64,000 nucleotides of DNA from Gammaproteobacteria bacterium. Its GTDB lineage: Bacteria; Pseudomonadota; Gammaproteobacteria; Pseudomonadales; Pseudohongiellaceae. Numbering within the stretch: position 1 is the first letter of the stretch; each line of letters starts with the position of its first letter. Positions 27,575 to 37,461 of the stretch are shown here, piece by piece. The DNA is taken from positions 114,018 to 178,017 of the forward strand of contig JAQWMX010000008.1 in NCBI GenBank assembly GCA_029246545.1, given 5' to 3'. The notes below the pieces were generated by a model, which worked only from the letters and a program-made list of their open reading frames with translations, ran no database searches and was not told the origin of the DNA. Position numbers and translations under genes: made by a program.

Positions 27575-27651
27575 TGGTGGGCCTTCGCAGACTTGAACTG
27601 CGGACCTGCCGATTATGAGTCGGATGCTCTAACCAGCTGAGCTAAAGGCCC
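27575..27651 (-). tRNA. ileX: tRNA-Ile2 with CAT anticodon (lysidine type)
   Basis: A 77-nt tRNA folds on the minus strand. The acceptor stem GGGCCTT / AAGGCCC is perfect, the D-arm is GCTC / GAGC, the T-arm is CGCAG-TTCAAGT-CTGCG, and CCA is encoded at 27575-27577. The anticodon CAT is at 27615-27617 with loop CTCATAA. The CGACTCATAATCG anticodon arm and TTAGCTCAG D-arm resemble E. coli ileX rather than elongator tRNA-Met, so TilS would convert C34 to lysidine to read AUA. Position 27-43 is a T-C mismatch. A position next to rpoD also fits tRNA-Ile2 in Pseudomonas-like genomes. Confidence 0.85.
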
Positions 27652-27847
27652 CTTAAGCTTCGCCAGTACTCCTCATACGGCGTCGGAAATTTTATCAACT
27701 TCAGGCACATACTTTATGTATGCTCCCTCGTTTCAATAATTTTCTCCTTGTCTGAGAATTCCTGACTGTGCTTAATGCAGCAATAAGAAAATCTCAAAAA
27801 GAAAGGGCGCATTATAGTGCACCCAGAAGTTCGTGCCAGCGTCTGGC

Positions 27848-29662
27848 TTAGTTCTCGTCTAAGAAACTTTTCAAGTGATCTGATCTGGTTGGGTGTCTCA
27901 ACTTTCTCAACGCTTTGGCTTCGATTTGACGAATACGCTCACGAGTAACATCAAACTGCTTACCTACTTCTTCTAAAGTATGGTCAGTATTCATATCAAT
28001 ACCGAAACGCATACGTAAAACTTTAGCTTCTCGTGCAGTCAGGCTTCCAAGTACATCTTTAGTTGCCTCTCTTAAGCCTTCATCCAATGATGAATCGACT
28101 GGTGAATCGATATTGGCATCTTCAATGAAATCGCCCAGATGAGAATCTTCATCATCGCCAATCGGTGTTTCCATAGAGATTGGTTCTTTTGCTATTTTCA
28201 GAACTTTACGAATCTTGTCTTCAGATAATTCCATGCGCTCGCCGAGTTCTTCTGGCGTAGGCTCTCGTCCTTTTTCATGTAGCATTTGTCTGGAAATACG
28301 ATTGAGTTTGTTAATCGTTTCAATCATATGCACAGGAATTCGAATAGTTCTGGCTTGGTCGGCAATAGAGCGGGTAATTGCCTGGCGAATCCACCATGTT
28401 GCATAAGTTGAAAATTTATAACCGCGGCGATACTCAAATTTATCCACGGCTTTCATTAAGCCAATGTTGCCTTCCTGAATAAGGTCAAGGAATTGCAAAC
28501 CACGATTGGTGTATTTTTTGGCAATAGAAATAACCAAACGTAAATTAGCTTCAACCATGTCTTTCTTAGCGCGACGGGATTTAGCTTCTCCAATCGACAT
28601 TTGACGATTTATATCTTTGATTGCCGCAATGGTTAGTCCTGTTTCAGTTTCAACCATAGACATTTTTCGTTGAGCACGTACTACTTCAATTTTAACTTTT
28701 GCTAAAGACTCAGAATATGGTTTGCCTTTTAGATAAGGGTCGATCCATTTTTGATTAATTTCATTGCTAGGAAATTCCTTAATAAAATTAGAGCGGGGCA
28801 TTTTGCCTGTTCGTACAACTAGTTTTTGGATATTTCTTTCATGCCGCATGATGCGATTTAAAATGCCGCGAATATGTTCAAGTAATGGGTCAAACTGTCT
28901 TGGAACCAGCTTGAAGTATTTAAATACTTCGCCCAATGCAACCATTGCAGCAATCCCTTTTTCATGGCGGCGGCCATATTTCTTCAGGGCGCGTTGATTG
29001 GCATTGTAAGATTTTTTCAGCTCAGTAAAACGAATCTTTGCTTCTTCAGGATCGGGTCCAGTATTGGCTTCATCATCCTCGCCATCAGCTGTTTTAGCTG
29101 CTACAGGTGCTTCTAGAGGAGGTGGAGGAGGAACGATAGGATCATCATTGGTATCTAAATAGCCGGTTAGAATGTCGCTGAGTTTGCGTTCTTCTTTCTC
29201 ATATTGCGCAAATTCATTAAGAATATATTCGACAGTTCCTGGGAAGAATGCCATGGCAGCCATTAATTCACGAATGCCTTCTTCAATACGTTTGGCGATA
29301 ACAATTTCGCCTTCACGTGTCAGCAATTCAACTGTACCCATTTCACGCATGTACATACGGACTGGGTCAGTTGTGCGCCCAGCTTCATTTTCTACAGCAG
29401 CAAGGGCGGCGGCGGCTTCTGCGGCAGCAAGCTCGTCGGTTGACTCATTTTCAATCATGAGCAATTCATCAGCATCAGGTGCGGTTTCATACACCTTGAT
29501 ACCCATGTCATCAATCATTTGAATGATGTCTTCAACCTGGTCTGGGTCAGAAATAGACTCAGGTAAATGATCGTTCACCTGAGCATAGGTTAAGTAATTT
29601 TGTTCTTTCCCTTTTGCAATCAATGTCTTAATGCTAGATTGTTGAGTGCCGGTTTCGCTCAT
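27848..29662 (-). CDS. rpoD: RNA polymerase primary sigma factor (sigma-70)
   Basis: A 604-residue protein with the usual RpoD layout. Region 1.1 starts [17 protein letters not shown], then comes the non-conserved insert (about residues 180-330, with a proline-rich PPPPP stretch), then regions 2-4. Landmarks are region 1.2 [21 protein letters not shown], region 2 [49 protein letters not shown], and region 4 [32 protein letters not shown]. It directs core RNA polymerase to housekeeping promoters. It is the last gene of the rpsU-yqeY-dnaG-rpoD block, 155 bp after dnaG, and probably has an additional promoter there. Confidence 0.98.
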   Translation of the reverse strand: MSETGTQQSSIKTLIAKGKEQNYLTYAQVNDHLPESISDPDQVEDIIQMIDDMGIKVYETAPDADELLMIENESTDELAAAEAAAALAAVENEAGRTTDPVRMYMREMGTVELLTREGEIVIAKRIEEGIRELMAAMAFFPGTVEYILNEFAQYEKEERKLSDILTGYLDTNDDPIVPPPPPLEAPVAAKTADGEDDEANTGPDPEEAKIRFTELKKSYNANQRALKKYGRRHEKGIAAMVALGEVFKYFKLVPRQFDPLLEHIRGILNRIMRHERNIQKLVVRTGKMPRSNFIKEFPSNEINQKWIDPYLKGKPYSESLAKVKIEVVRAQRKMSMVETETGLTIAAIKDINRQMSIGEAKSRRAKKDMVEANLRLVISIAKKYTNRGLQFLDLIQEGNIGLMKAVDKFEYRRGYKFSTYATWWIRQAITRSIADQARTIRIPVHMIETINKLNRISRQMLHEKGREPTPEELGERMELSEDKIRKVLKIAKEPISMETPIGDDEDSHLGDFIEDANIDSPVDSSLDEGLREATKDVLGSLTAREAKVLRMRFGIDMNTDHTLEEVGKQFDVTRERIRQIEAKALRKLRHPTRSDHLKSFLDEN

Positions 29663-29817
29663 ATGACTAAGTTACCTATGCTATAACCTGTGTAAAGGTG
29701 GAATGTTCAATGAATAAAGACTGACCGCCTATTATAGCTAAGCAGTCAATTTGATACTAGTTTTAACTTATATTTAGATGGGGTTTAGGCGCCTAAAGTT
29801 CAAGTATTAGACATAAA

Positions 29818-31590
29818 TTATTGTTTTTTTGCTGCTAACTTTTTTCTGGCTTCTGCTAGAAGTGTATTTTGTGCCACTTTGCGCTTAGCAATGCTGGTTA
29901 AATATTGCACAATTTCTTTAAATTCTTTCTCAATGCCTGTTGTAGGGGTAATTTGTTCACGATCCTGCAATTGTATTAATTGTGAGCCAATAGGAGTGCC
30001 GTAAATACTTGCTAATAACTCATGGGTGCTACTGGCAGGGGCGTTAAGGGCTAAATCAATTACTTCAAATAATAATTCAATTTCGTTACTTTCTAAGTGC
30101 TTGATAGATTCATCTATTTCAACTTTCTTAACAATTTCTGGTTTCAGCAGAATAAGATTAACTGCTTTCCTGCAAGTATGACTTACGTTGCTACGTGCTT
30201 TGGGTTTTACTGAGATGGCTGGATCATCTGCTGCTCGGGCTTGTTCAACAGGTGCATAGGGATGAGTATCAGCAGTTGTTGCTTTATCTCCGCTCATCTT
30301 ATTTAAAGTTTCTAAATCTGCGCCAGTCACTTTTGCTAGCTGGTCAAGAATGAGCTGACGAAGCAGGCCAGCTGGAAAGAGTTTGATCAAAGGCATCGCA
30401 AGAGTTCCCAACTTGGCTCTACCTTCTAATGATTCCATTTCTACTTGTGAACATAAGTTATCAAAAAAGAATTCTGCTAATTGGGTAGCTTCACCAATTG
30501 AGCTAACAAAAGCTTTAGAACCAATTTTTCTAACTTGACTATCAGGGTCTTCGCCATCAGGTAAAAATAAGAAACGTGCACTTCTTCCATCTTCCATAAG
30601 AGGTAGAGCTTGTTGTAGAGCGCGCCAGGCTGCATCACGACCGGCATTATCTCCATCGAAGCAGAAAACTGCTTCGGGAACTAGCTTAAATAATCTTTGT
30701 AAATGAGAAGTCGAAGTAGCCGTACCTAAGGTGGCAACACAATAATGAATATCGTTTTGGGCTAAAGCAATGACATCCATATAACCTTCAACAATTAATA
30801 TGCGCTCAAGCTTTCGTACTTTTTGTTTGGCTTCATAAAGCCCATAAAGTTCTTCTCCTTTATGAAAAACGGGGGTCTCAGGAGAGTTAAGGTACTTGGG
30901 TTTGTCATCACCTATGACTCTTCCCCCAAAGGCTATCACGCGACCGCGTCGGTCTCGAATTGGAAACATAATGCGATTTCGAAAGCGGTCATATACAGGG
31001 TTGCGTTTGTTATCAGGGTTCTCTATTAATAAACCGGCATCGAGTAAGGCTTTTTTATCATCAGATGTACTGCCCAAATTTTCCAATAAATTTTGCCAAC
31101 CAGGTGGCGCAAAACCTAATTTAAAATCTCGTGCGATTTCACCGCTCAAGCCTCGATCTTTTAGATAGCTAATGACGGAATTTTTATCTGGATGTTGGCG
31201 GAGTTGTTGTTGATAAAAGGTTGATGCCTTTTGTAATACATCGAAAGTTGTTTGATTAAGTTCACGCTGCTGCTGATGTTGGACCGATTCTTCTCGCGGA
31301 ACTTCTATTCCCATACTGTTGGCAAGTGACTCTATTGCTTGTGGATATTCAATATTCTCGTAATCCATGACAAAGCCGATGGCATTGCCGCCTTTGCCAC
31401 AGCCGAAACAATAAAAAAATTGTTTGTCTGGCTCTACCGAAAATGAAGGGGTTTTTTCTTGGTGAAACGGACAAAGGCCGCTGTAATTTTTCCCTGTCTT
31501 TCTTAGAGTGACAGATGACCCTACCACGTCCACGATGTCAGCGCGTGAAAGTAAATCGTCAATAAAAGATTGTGGAATGAAGCCGGCCAT
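29818..31590 (-). CDS. dnaG: DNA primase
   Basis: A 590-residue primase. The N-terminal zinc ribbon shows C40, H43, C61 and C64 in CPFHQEKTPSF...FYCFGCGKGGNAI. The catalytic core has GRVIAFGGR and the Toprim EGYMDVIAL. A C-terminal helicase-binding segment is shorter and less conserved, as usual. The enzyme makes RNA primers at replication forks with DnaB. It is the third gene of the operon after rpsU and yqeY, 203 bp after yqeY. Confidence 0.97.
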   Translation of the reverse strand: MAGFIPQSFIDDLLSRADIVDVVGSSVTLRKTGKNYSGLCPFHQEKTPSFSVEPDKQFFYCFGCGKGGNAIGFVMDYENIEYPQAIESLANSMGIEVPREESVQHQQQRELNQTTFDVLQKASTFYQQQLRQHPDKNSVISYLKDRGLSGEIARDFKLGFAPPGWQNLLENLGSTSDDKKALLDAGLLIENPDNKRNPVYDRFRNRIMFPIRDRRGRVIAFGGRVIGDDKPKYLNSPETPVFHKGEELYGLYEAKQKVRKLERILIVEGYMDVIALAQNDIHYCVATLGTATSTSHLQRLFKLVPEAVFCFDGDNAGRDAAWRALQQALPLMEDGRSARFLFLPDGEDPDSQVRKIGSKAFVSSIGEATQLAEFFFDNLCSQVEMESLEGRAKLGTLAMPLIKLFPAGLLRQLILDQLAKVTGADLETLNKMSGDKATTADTHPYAPVEQARAADDPAISVKPKARSNVSHTCRKAVNLILLKPEIVKKVEIDESIKHLESNEIELLFEVIDLALNAPASSTHELLASIYGTPIGSQLIQLQDREQITPTTGIEKEFKEIVQYLTSIAKRKVAQNTLLAEARKKLAAKKQ

Positions 31591-31793
31591 ATATTTAAGG
31601 TTTTTCTCTTACTCCTCTGCTGCTATTGCGCTTGCATTTTCATCGTTAAAATATTTTACATCATGCTCACTTACCTGTTAGTAAGCTAGGCTAGTGAAAA
31701 ATATTTTCGCCTAGATCATGCTGCGCTCATGACGCAGCCTTGGTTGGTATAAACTTCAGGGAAGGATAACTTAAAAAGTAAATATTGTAATTA

Positions 31794-32246
31794 TTAGGGA
31801 AGTTTTGACTTAACGAGACCGCTTACCTGGCCCATATCGGAACGGCCCATTACTTTTGGTCGTACAATATTCATAACGGCTCCCATTTCTTTCATGGAAG
31901 TAGCGCTAGATTCTTTAATAGCGCCGTCGACTATATCGGTTATTTCTTTATCACTTAGCGCTGCGGGTAGGAATTCCTGAATAACTTCGATCTCTGCTTG
32001 TTCGACATCAGCTAAATCTTGACGATTTCCAGCCACATATTGTTTTATAGATTCCCGTCGCTGTTTTAACATTTTATCAAGTATGCTGAGGATTCGATCA
32101 TCTTCTAGCTCAATGCGTTCATCGACTTCAATTCGTTTCATTTCAGCAAGCATCAAACGAATAGCTGACAGACGAGCTTTATCTTTAGCGCGCATGGCAT
32201 CTTTCATGGCTTCGCTGATTCTGGGTTTTAAAGTCTGCTCAGTCAT
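31794..32246 (-). CDS. yqeY: GatB/YqeY domain protein
   Basis: A protein of about 150 residues starting MTEQTLKPRISEAMKDAMRAKD, the usual YqeY start; an in-frame extension upstream runs into rpsU and is not credible. It carries the YqeY domain (IRLMLAEMKRIEVDE, KMLKQRRESIKQY, FLPAALSDKEI, MG.VM....P...GR.DM..V), related to the tail domain of GatB. YqeY is implicated in tRNA-dependent amidation or tRNA binding but its exact role is not settled. It lies between rpsU and dnaG in the operon, 31 bp after rpsU. Confidence 0.92.
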   Translation of the reverse strand: MTEQTLKPRISEAMKDAMRAKDKARLSAIRLMLAEMKRIEVDERIELEDDRILSILDKMLKQRRESIKQYVAGNRQDLADVEQAEIEVIQEFLPAALSDKEITDIVDGAIKESSATSMKEMGAVMNIVRPKVMGRSDMGQVSGLVKSKLP

Positions 32247-32277
32247 GTTTGTGAGGTGATCATTGTATAAAAAAGGG

Positions 32278-32493
32278 CTAGTAGAGGCGTCTGGTTCTTC
32301 GAGTCTCGCGTGATACTTTTTTCGCATGACGCTTTACAGCTGCCGCAGCTTTACGCTTACGGATTGATGTAGGCTTTTCATAGAATTCACGGCGACGAAC
32401 TTCAGCTAAGACACCAGCTTTTTCGCAAGAACGCTTAAAGCGGCGTAAGGCAACGTCAAATGGTTCGTTTTCTTTTAATCTTACAACAGGCAT
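32278..32493 (-). CDS. rpsU: 30S ribosomal protein S21
   Basis: A 71-residue protein, full length for S21, starting [19 protein letters not shown], with a basic C-terminus rich in Arg and Lys ([13 protein letters not shown]). S21 joins the 30S subunit and promotes base pairing of the anti-Shine-Dalgarno during initiation. First gene of the macromolecular-synthesis operon; a good sigma-70 promoter lies at 32535-32563. Confidence 0.98.
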   Translation of the reverse strand: MPVVRLKENEPFDVALRRFKRSCEKAGVLAEVRRREFYEKPTSIRKRKAAAAVKRHAKKVSRETRRTRRLY

Positions 32494-32534
32494 TTATGCT
32501 CCGATGTGTGGTTGTACATACAATTAGGGCGGCG

Positions 32535-32563
32535 ATTCTAAAGCCTAATGCCGCGAATTGCAA
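32535..32563 (-). promoter_or_regulatory. Sigma-70 promoter of the rpsU-yqeY-dnaG-rpoD operon
   Basis: On the minus strand TTGCAA (-35, 32563-32558) and TAGAAT (-10, 32540-32535) are separated by exactly 17 bp. The predicted start near 32528 gives a leader of about 35 nt before rpsU, with GGAG in the leader as ribosome-binding site. Confidence 0.7.
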
Positions 32564-32628
32564 AGGTTATAAGCCAGAAATACAGATAGCTGGATAGTAT
32601 TCTCTGTAAATAGCCTTAGAATTCAAAA

Positions 32629-33957
32629 TTAGCGCTTATCGACGACAAAGTGACCATTTTTAACCACCACATCGACATTAAGTAAATCGAAAATATCGTC
32701 TTCTGGATTACCATCAACTAAAACGATATCAGCAATTTTGCCTGCTTCTAGGGTTCCAATTTGGTCTTCCATTGCAACATTAATAGCTGCATATTCTCCC
32801 ATGATTCTTAGGATGTCTTGTTCTGAAAAAACCAGAAACAAAGATTTCAACTCATGTTTCAAGGTTAAGCTTGGAGCATATGTTGTGTCAGTACCATAGC
32901 CATATACGACACCAGCTTCCCATAACAAGCGCGCATTCACCGGCCCTTGACCTGCACTTGATATGGTATCCCAAGGGAAAGGGAGGGCATCACGAAATAT
33001 TGGTTCATTATTTTCATCATAGAAAGGCACAAATATGCCCAGAGTCGATGTCATTGGAATATTTGAATCAGCTACTTGCTGAGCTTCTTCAAGAGTTAGC
33101 AAGCCGATATGCGGAGTATGGACTAACTGATCAACACCTGCGCGCACGGCTGCCAGAGTATCAATGACGGTCACAGCATGAGTAATTGTACGAATACCCA
33201 GACGCTGAGTTTCTTCGACAATCATTCCAAGCGCTTCTTCTTCTGGGCCGCCTGGAGAAATATTGATTACATTTTTAGCGGCGTCAAAACCATTATCAAA
33301 TAAAGCTTGTACCTGTCCTCGAACAGCAGCTTCTGGGATTGCAGGCATCGCCTCTGTTGCTCTAAGGGGAGGGCGAGCGTTATCAAAGCGGGCAGGATCT
33401 CCCAAGCTGAGATCAGGGCCACCTGCTGCAGCTAAGCCAGTAAACATTGCGGCAATTATTCTTGGTCCCAATATTTCATTTTCAGCGGTCATGCGTCTTA
33501 ATTCTAGAACTTGCTCCCCAGCGTCGCCAGCTGATAAAACGGTAGTAAAGCCAGCTTCAAGGAAAGCCTGCATGTTAGATTCAGCCTGATTGGCGAGCCA
33601 TTCTGCTGGATCTTCACCGGTAATAATGTGGCGATGGGCATCAATAAATCCCGGCATCAAGGTGCGACCTTCAGCATCAATGGTTAATGCACCTGTTATT
33701 TCGGAATCACCATTATTGACGGAGACAATTCTGTCACCTTGCACAACAATGGAGCCGTTCTCAATAATGCCACCCATACCATCGAGTATTTTTGCGTTAT
33801 TAATGACAAACCCTTCTGCTGGAACAGTTTCGGCAGTGAGGTCAGTAATCGCAGATGATGCTGAAGAGGCAGTTACTGGCATACTTTGCTCTGTGGCTTC
33901 TTGAGAGCAGGCGGCAATAGTAAGTGGGAACAAGACAGTTAATATTATTTTTTTCAT
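32629..33957 (-). CDS. Amidohydrolase-family lipoprotein (imidazolonepropionase-like)
   Basis: A 442-residue predicted lipoprotein (lipobox IAA-C17). The amidohydrolase signature is H108-R-H110 in MPGFIDAHRH, with later ligands in ITHAVTVIDTL and LVHTPHIG and an Asp in YGTDTTYAPS. The C-terminal return to the composite domain is IGTLEAGKIADIVLVDGNPEDD. The family hydrolyses C-N bonds in cyclic amides or peptides (prolidase-like members, for example, release proline). A lipoprotein member would act at the membrane surface in the periplasm. It is the first gene after rpsU in the accessory block and starts its own transcript. Substrate unknown. Confidence 0.87.
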   Translation of the reverse strand: MKKIILTVLFPLTIAACSQEATEQSMPVTASSASSAITDLTAETVPAEGFVINNAKILDGMGGIIENGSIVVQGDRIVSVNNGDSEITGALTIDAEGRTLMPGFIDAHRHIITGEDPAEWLANQAESNMQAFLEAGFTTVLSAGDAGEQVLELRRMTAENEILGPRIIAAMFTGLAAAGGPDLSLGDPARFDNARPPLRATEAMPAIPEAAVRGQVQALFDNGFDAAKNVINISPGGPEEEALGMIVEETQRLGIRTITHAVTVIDTLAAVRAGVDQLVHTPHIGLLTLEEAQQVADSNIPMTSTLGIFVPFYDENNEPIFRDALPFPWDTISSAGQGPVNARLLWEAGVVYGYGTDTTYAPSLTLKHELKSLFLVFSEQDILRIMGEYAAINVAMEDQIGTLEAGKIADIVLVDGNPEDDIFDLLNVDVVVKNGHFVVDKR

Positions 33958-34069
33958 TTTATAAACCTGATTATTTTTGGCACATTTTTAAAAGTTACAG
34001 TTCAAAAGCGAAGAGACGGCAATTAATCTAGTTAAGAAATTTTATTATTTAATGTCTAATTAAACCAAC

Positions 34070-35551
34070 TTAATAGGAAAAATAATACCGATATTCAACT
34101 GGGCCTTGTGCTGCTAAATTGCCAGCCCTTAACACAGGCCTGAATTTGGTTAAATCTAATTGTGATTCAAGAATAGTTTGTATTCTAGAATTTTCGACGC
34201 CACTGCTGCCCAATATTGTGATGTCATCAGCATTGCCTTGTTCATTTATAAAAAAGCTTACATCAATGTAACCTGTGTAATTTGGGTTTGGAATAAGCCC
34301 CAAGCTGCCAGAAGTTTGCTGAGTTGCAGGGAAGTTACCGACTCGAGGGATTGCTACTGGTACAGCAGCGGTTAAAACAGTATCAATGCTAGCATCGTCA
34401 TAACCTTCATCACGTAATACTTGATAGGCTGCTTGATAGCCTTCTTGTGCTGGTGCTACACGGCCATAAGCCAATTCCCAATCAGCCATGTCAAGTAAAG
34501 CTATTGCCGCTTGTTGCACACCGACACCCTCTGCTGATTGTACTAAATTAACAACATATTCCAGGGCTACTTTACCTACATCATAACTTTCATCACGACG
34601 TTGATCTGAATTACGTACGGCTTCTTCACGCGAATCGGTGTAATTGGCATCGAAGACATTGATCTCACGTTCATAATCCATTTCCTGCTCAGCATGATAA
34701 GAAAGGCGCGCGATTCGTCTGGCGACATCGACAACCATACTGAGAGTAGTATTGCTGGTATAGCTAGCTTGGTAATCTTCGTAAAGATTCTCGAGTTTTC
34801 TTAAACGCAGGTCAATAACATCATTAATACTGACATTTCGAATATTGCCGTTGCCGATAGCATTTAAAGATTCACCGCCACCTTCTAGGCCACCAATTTG
34901 CCTTGAGACGCGTTGTGAAGAAGTTACTCGTGGAATAAAGCCGGGGTTCAGTGAGAGATAACCTTGTTTGAAATAAGATGAGCTATACCAATCAGCTAGG
35001 TTGGTCATGGCAGAATACATTTCAGCAGAATCTGCAGAATAATGTTCAGCTTTAAGAGTATAGAGAAACTCCTCAATATCTGTGATCTCAGAGATATTAT
35101 TTAATTTAAGGTGACTGATAATTGATTGCTCAAGCATTGGTGCTTGTTGGAGACTATTTTCACCGTAAATCTCAATGGCTATGTCGGTAGCTTTATTGAA
35201 ACTAGTAATTGCCTCTTCATGTAGCTCAAGAGCTTGTTGAGCAACACCTAGGGTACTTAGTAGTGTAATCAATTCAGGTTCTTCAAGACTTTCTTGTTCC
35301 AAAGCGCTTACTTCAGCTTGTATTCTGGGTATGGCATCTGTAGCTGATTGTCTATCTAGCTCGGATAAGCCGCCGGCATTTAGTGAAATTAAATTTGCTT
35401 GAGAAAGAGGTACAGGGGTAAAGAATAGATTAATTATTTCGTCATTCTGTGCGTTTATTGGTAAGGAAATGAATGTGACATGTACAGTGAAAATTATACA
35501 AACCAAGTTCCGAAATGATCTCTTGCTCGATTCTAAATTGGAAGAATTCAT
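34070..35551 (-). CDS. TPR protein with TonB-C-like C-terminus (paralogue 1)
   Basis: A 493-residue exported or anchored protein (hydrophobic segment about residues 15-33) with weak TPR-like helices around residues 60-190 and a terminal ~60-residue domain that resembles the TonB C-terminal fold: GYIDVSFFINEQGNADDI...ILESQLDLTKFRP, ending YRYYFSY. The gene at 35686 is a clear paralogue, sharing the whole layout (EQEMDYERE.NFDANYT-like block, SYDVGKVALEYVVNLV, QIPR/AIPRVG) and the C-terminal domain. In gammaproteobacteria such TPR/TonB-C proteins are recurrent and of unknown function; a link to energy transduction is not shown. Probably transcribed with its paralogue, 134 bp apart. Confidence 0.75.
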   Translation of the reverse strand: MNSSNLESSKRSFRNLVCIIFTVHVTFISLPINAQNDEIINLFFTPVPLSQANLISLNAGGLSELDRQSATDAIPRIQAEVSALEQESLEEPELITLLSTLGVAQQALELHEEAITSFNKATDIAIEIYGENSLQQAPMLEQSIISHLKLNNISEITDIEEFLYTLKAEHYSADSAEMYSAMTNLADWYSSSYFKQGYLSLNPGFIPRVTSSQRVSRQIGGLEGGGESLNAIGNGNIRNVSINDVIDLRLRKLENLYEDYQASYTSNTTLSMVVDVARRIARLSYHAEQEMDYEREINVFDANYTDSREEAVRNSDQRRDESYDVGKVALEYVVNLVQSAEGVGVQQAAIALLDMADWELAYGRVAPAQEGYQAAYQVLRDEGYDDASIDTVLTAAVPVAIPRVGNFPATQQTSGSLGLIPNPNYTGYIDVSFFINEQGNADDITILGSSGVENSRIQTILESQLDLTKFRPVLRAGNLAAQGPVEYRYYFSY

Positions 35552-35685
35552 ATTAAGTCCTTTCGGTATAGATAAATTTTACAGTCATGAAGTTTAATTC
35601 AAACTATGAAGCCTAATCCATACAGTCATAATTTAGAATTAAGTTTAAGTTAGCTTTTTTAACTAATATTGCAGGAAGCCTAAAT

Positions 35686-37230
35686 TTAGTAACTGTAATA
35701 GTATCTAAGGTTTAATCTTTCGGAATCGATAAATTCGCCATTATTAAAACGTGGTCGGTACTTTGCGAAATTCAGGCTAGACACAATTAAACTTTGAATA
35801 TTTCTGGCTTCGTCATGACTACTGTCATCAAATGCAATACCTTCAACGTTACCCTGACTATCAATGTTGAAACTTACGTCAAAGTAGCCTAGATAGGCTA
35901 AGTTAATATCATTTGATACGCCTGCGCTCCTACTGGTAAACATGTGAGTTGCCATGCGTGGTATTTGTTTGGGGATGGGCTCATTGAAAGCTTCGTCAGC
36001 CGCTTCAGTTGGAATGCCCATGCTTGCCATCATGCTGTAGGCTTCCTGATAAGTCACTCCGGCTGCTTGAATTTTGCCATAGGCAAAGTGCCAATCACCT
36101 AGTTCAACTATAGCTGAAGCCAATAGTCCTGGTCTTGCTTCAACACTTTTCAATAAGCTAACAATATATTGTAGGGCATTCCTTCCACTGTCATAACTAT
36201 GATCCATTCTTTGTTGGGAGGTTCTATAAAGTTGCTCTCTGGTGTTGGCGTAGTCCACATTGAAGTTAGGGTTTTGTCTTTCAAAATCCATTTCTTGTTT
36301 GGTAATAAACGACAGTTCGGCTATGCGGCGAGCTGTTTGGACGATAGATCCAATATCAGGTTGCTCAGTAGCGTAGATATTATTTTGTAGCTCTTCGTAG
36401 ATATTTCCAACTTTTAGCAAGGTGGGATGCTCAATATCTCTCGGGTTGATGCGTCTTACGTTGCCGTTCAAGATGTTATCTAACTCAACAGCGTTTGGAT
36501 TTGCTGTGAACTCTTCGATCATGCCTTGGTCTTCAACTAACCCAGCTGTAGACCGAGGTAGACGTGGTGTCATGTTATCGATCATTTCTAATTTTTGATT
36601 GGCACTTTGAAAATTATCCCTAAAAAAGGTTGCGATGTACCATTGAGTTAATGCAAATGTTGCTTCTACCATAGCGGGATCTGCAGCATCGTAATTCTCC
36701 AGATGTAAATAGTGACTGTACTCCTGCCAAAGTGTTGCATTGTCTAGATCACCCAGAGCAAGATGGCTTTGAATAATTTTTTGCAGCAGAGGGAGCTGGT
36801 CTAAATTGTAGAGACCATTTTGAATTTTGGTAATTTGCAGAGCATTATCAAAACTACTGATTGCCTCGTCGTGCTGTGCCAGAGATTGATAGACATCGCC
36901 GAGATCACTGTACTCTTCAAGCAATTCATATTCATAGGGATTGTTTGTTGATAACTGAATATTTTCAATAGCATCTTGATAAAGCTCGACCGATTCAAGG
37001 TATCTAATACCCTCTTCATTATTTGTATCTTCTAAAGCGTTTAGCGAGGCAGGTGTATCAGACGGTAGAGTGATTTCAAAAATTAAATTAGCCGGGTCAA
37101 AGAAAGTTTGGGAATGGGCAGTAACAGAGTAGGCTGCCATATAAAAGATGAAGGCTGATCTTAAGGTTAGCGAGATCAATGTTGCTTTGCTAAAAATATA
37201 AATTATCGTTTTGTAAATTAGTCTGCACAT
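35686..37230 (-). CDS. TPR protein with TonB-C-like C-terminus (paralogue 2)
   Basis: A 514-residue relative of the 34070 protein, with an N-terminal hydrophobic anchor (about residues 12-40), TPR-like helices in the first ~200 residues (YQSLAQHDEAISSFDNALQI is a clear TPR) and the same terminal domain (GYFDVSFNIDSQGNVEGIA..., ending LRYYYSY). The shared SYDSGRNALQYIVSLL and KQEMDFERQNPNF blocks show tandem duplication followed by divergence. The upstream intergenic region is shared with the divergent secreted-family gene at 37462. Function unknown. Confidence 0.75.
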   Translation of the reverse strand: MCRLIYKTIIYIFSKATLISLTLRSAFIFYMAAYSVTAHSQTFFDPANLIFEITLPSDTPASLNALEDTNNEEGIRYLESVELYQDAIENIQLSTNNPYEYELLEEYSDLGDVYQSLAQHDEAISSFDNALQITKIQNGLYNLDQLPLLQKIIQSHLALGDLDNATLWQEYSHYLHLENYDAADPAMVEATFALTQWYIATFFRDNFQSANQKLEMIDNMTPRLPRSTAGLVEDQGMIEEFTANPNAVELDNILNGNVRRINPRDIEHPTLLKVGNIYEELQNNIYATEQPDIGSIVQTARRIAELSFITKQEMDFERQNPNFNVDYANTREQLYRTSQQRMDHSYDSGRNALQYIVSLLKSVEARPGLLASAIVELGDWHFAYGKIQAAGVTYQEAYSMMASMGIPTEAADEAFNEPIPKQIPRMATHMFTSRSAGVSNDINLAYLGYFDVSFNIDSQGNVEGIAFDDSSHDEARNIQSLIVSSLNFAKYRPRFNNGEFIDSERLNLRYYYSY

Positions 37231-37461
37231 TTGATGTGGCCCTCAGAATCACAATGTGACTAACTACCAAAACCTAGTTACATTTCCTTTTATATTCTGA
37301 TTCTATAAATCCTTTTTTGCATGTTAAATTTAAGAATAGTCCTGTTTTTACCGTAGGTCTAGGTAATTTGAAGTCTTTTACTTTATGCTGTGGAGGTTTA
37401 GTGTAAACATTTATATACTATGCAGCGTTAATATATTGAAACTTATAGGGTGGTTAGAAAC

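Noticed and set aside
31720..31738. GCTGCG / CGCAGC hairpin between yqeY and dnaG as a terminator
   Set aside because: No T-run follows on the minus strand, and termination here would cut off dnaG and rpoD; it is more likely a processing site or chance.
32247..32327. 27-residue N-terminal extension of YqeY overlapping rpsU
   Set aside because: YqeY proteins begin at the MTEQ..., and the extension is the antiphase read of the rpsU 3' end.
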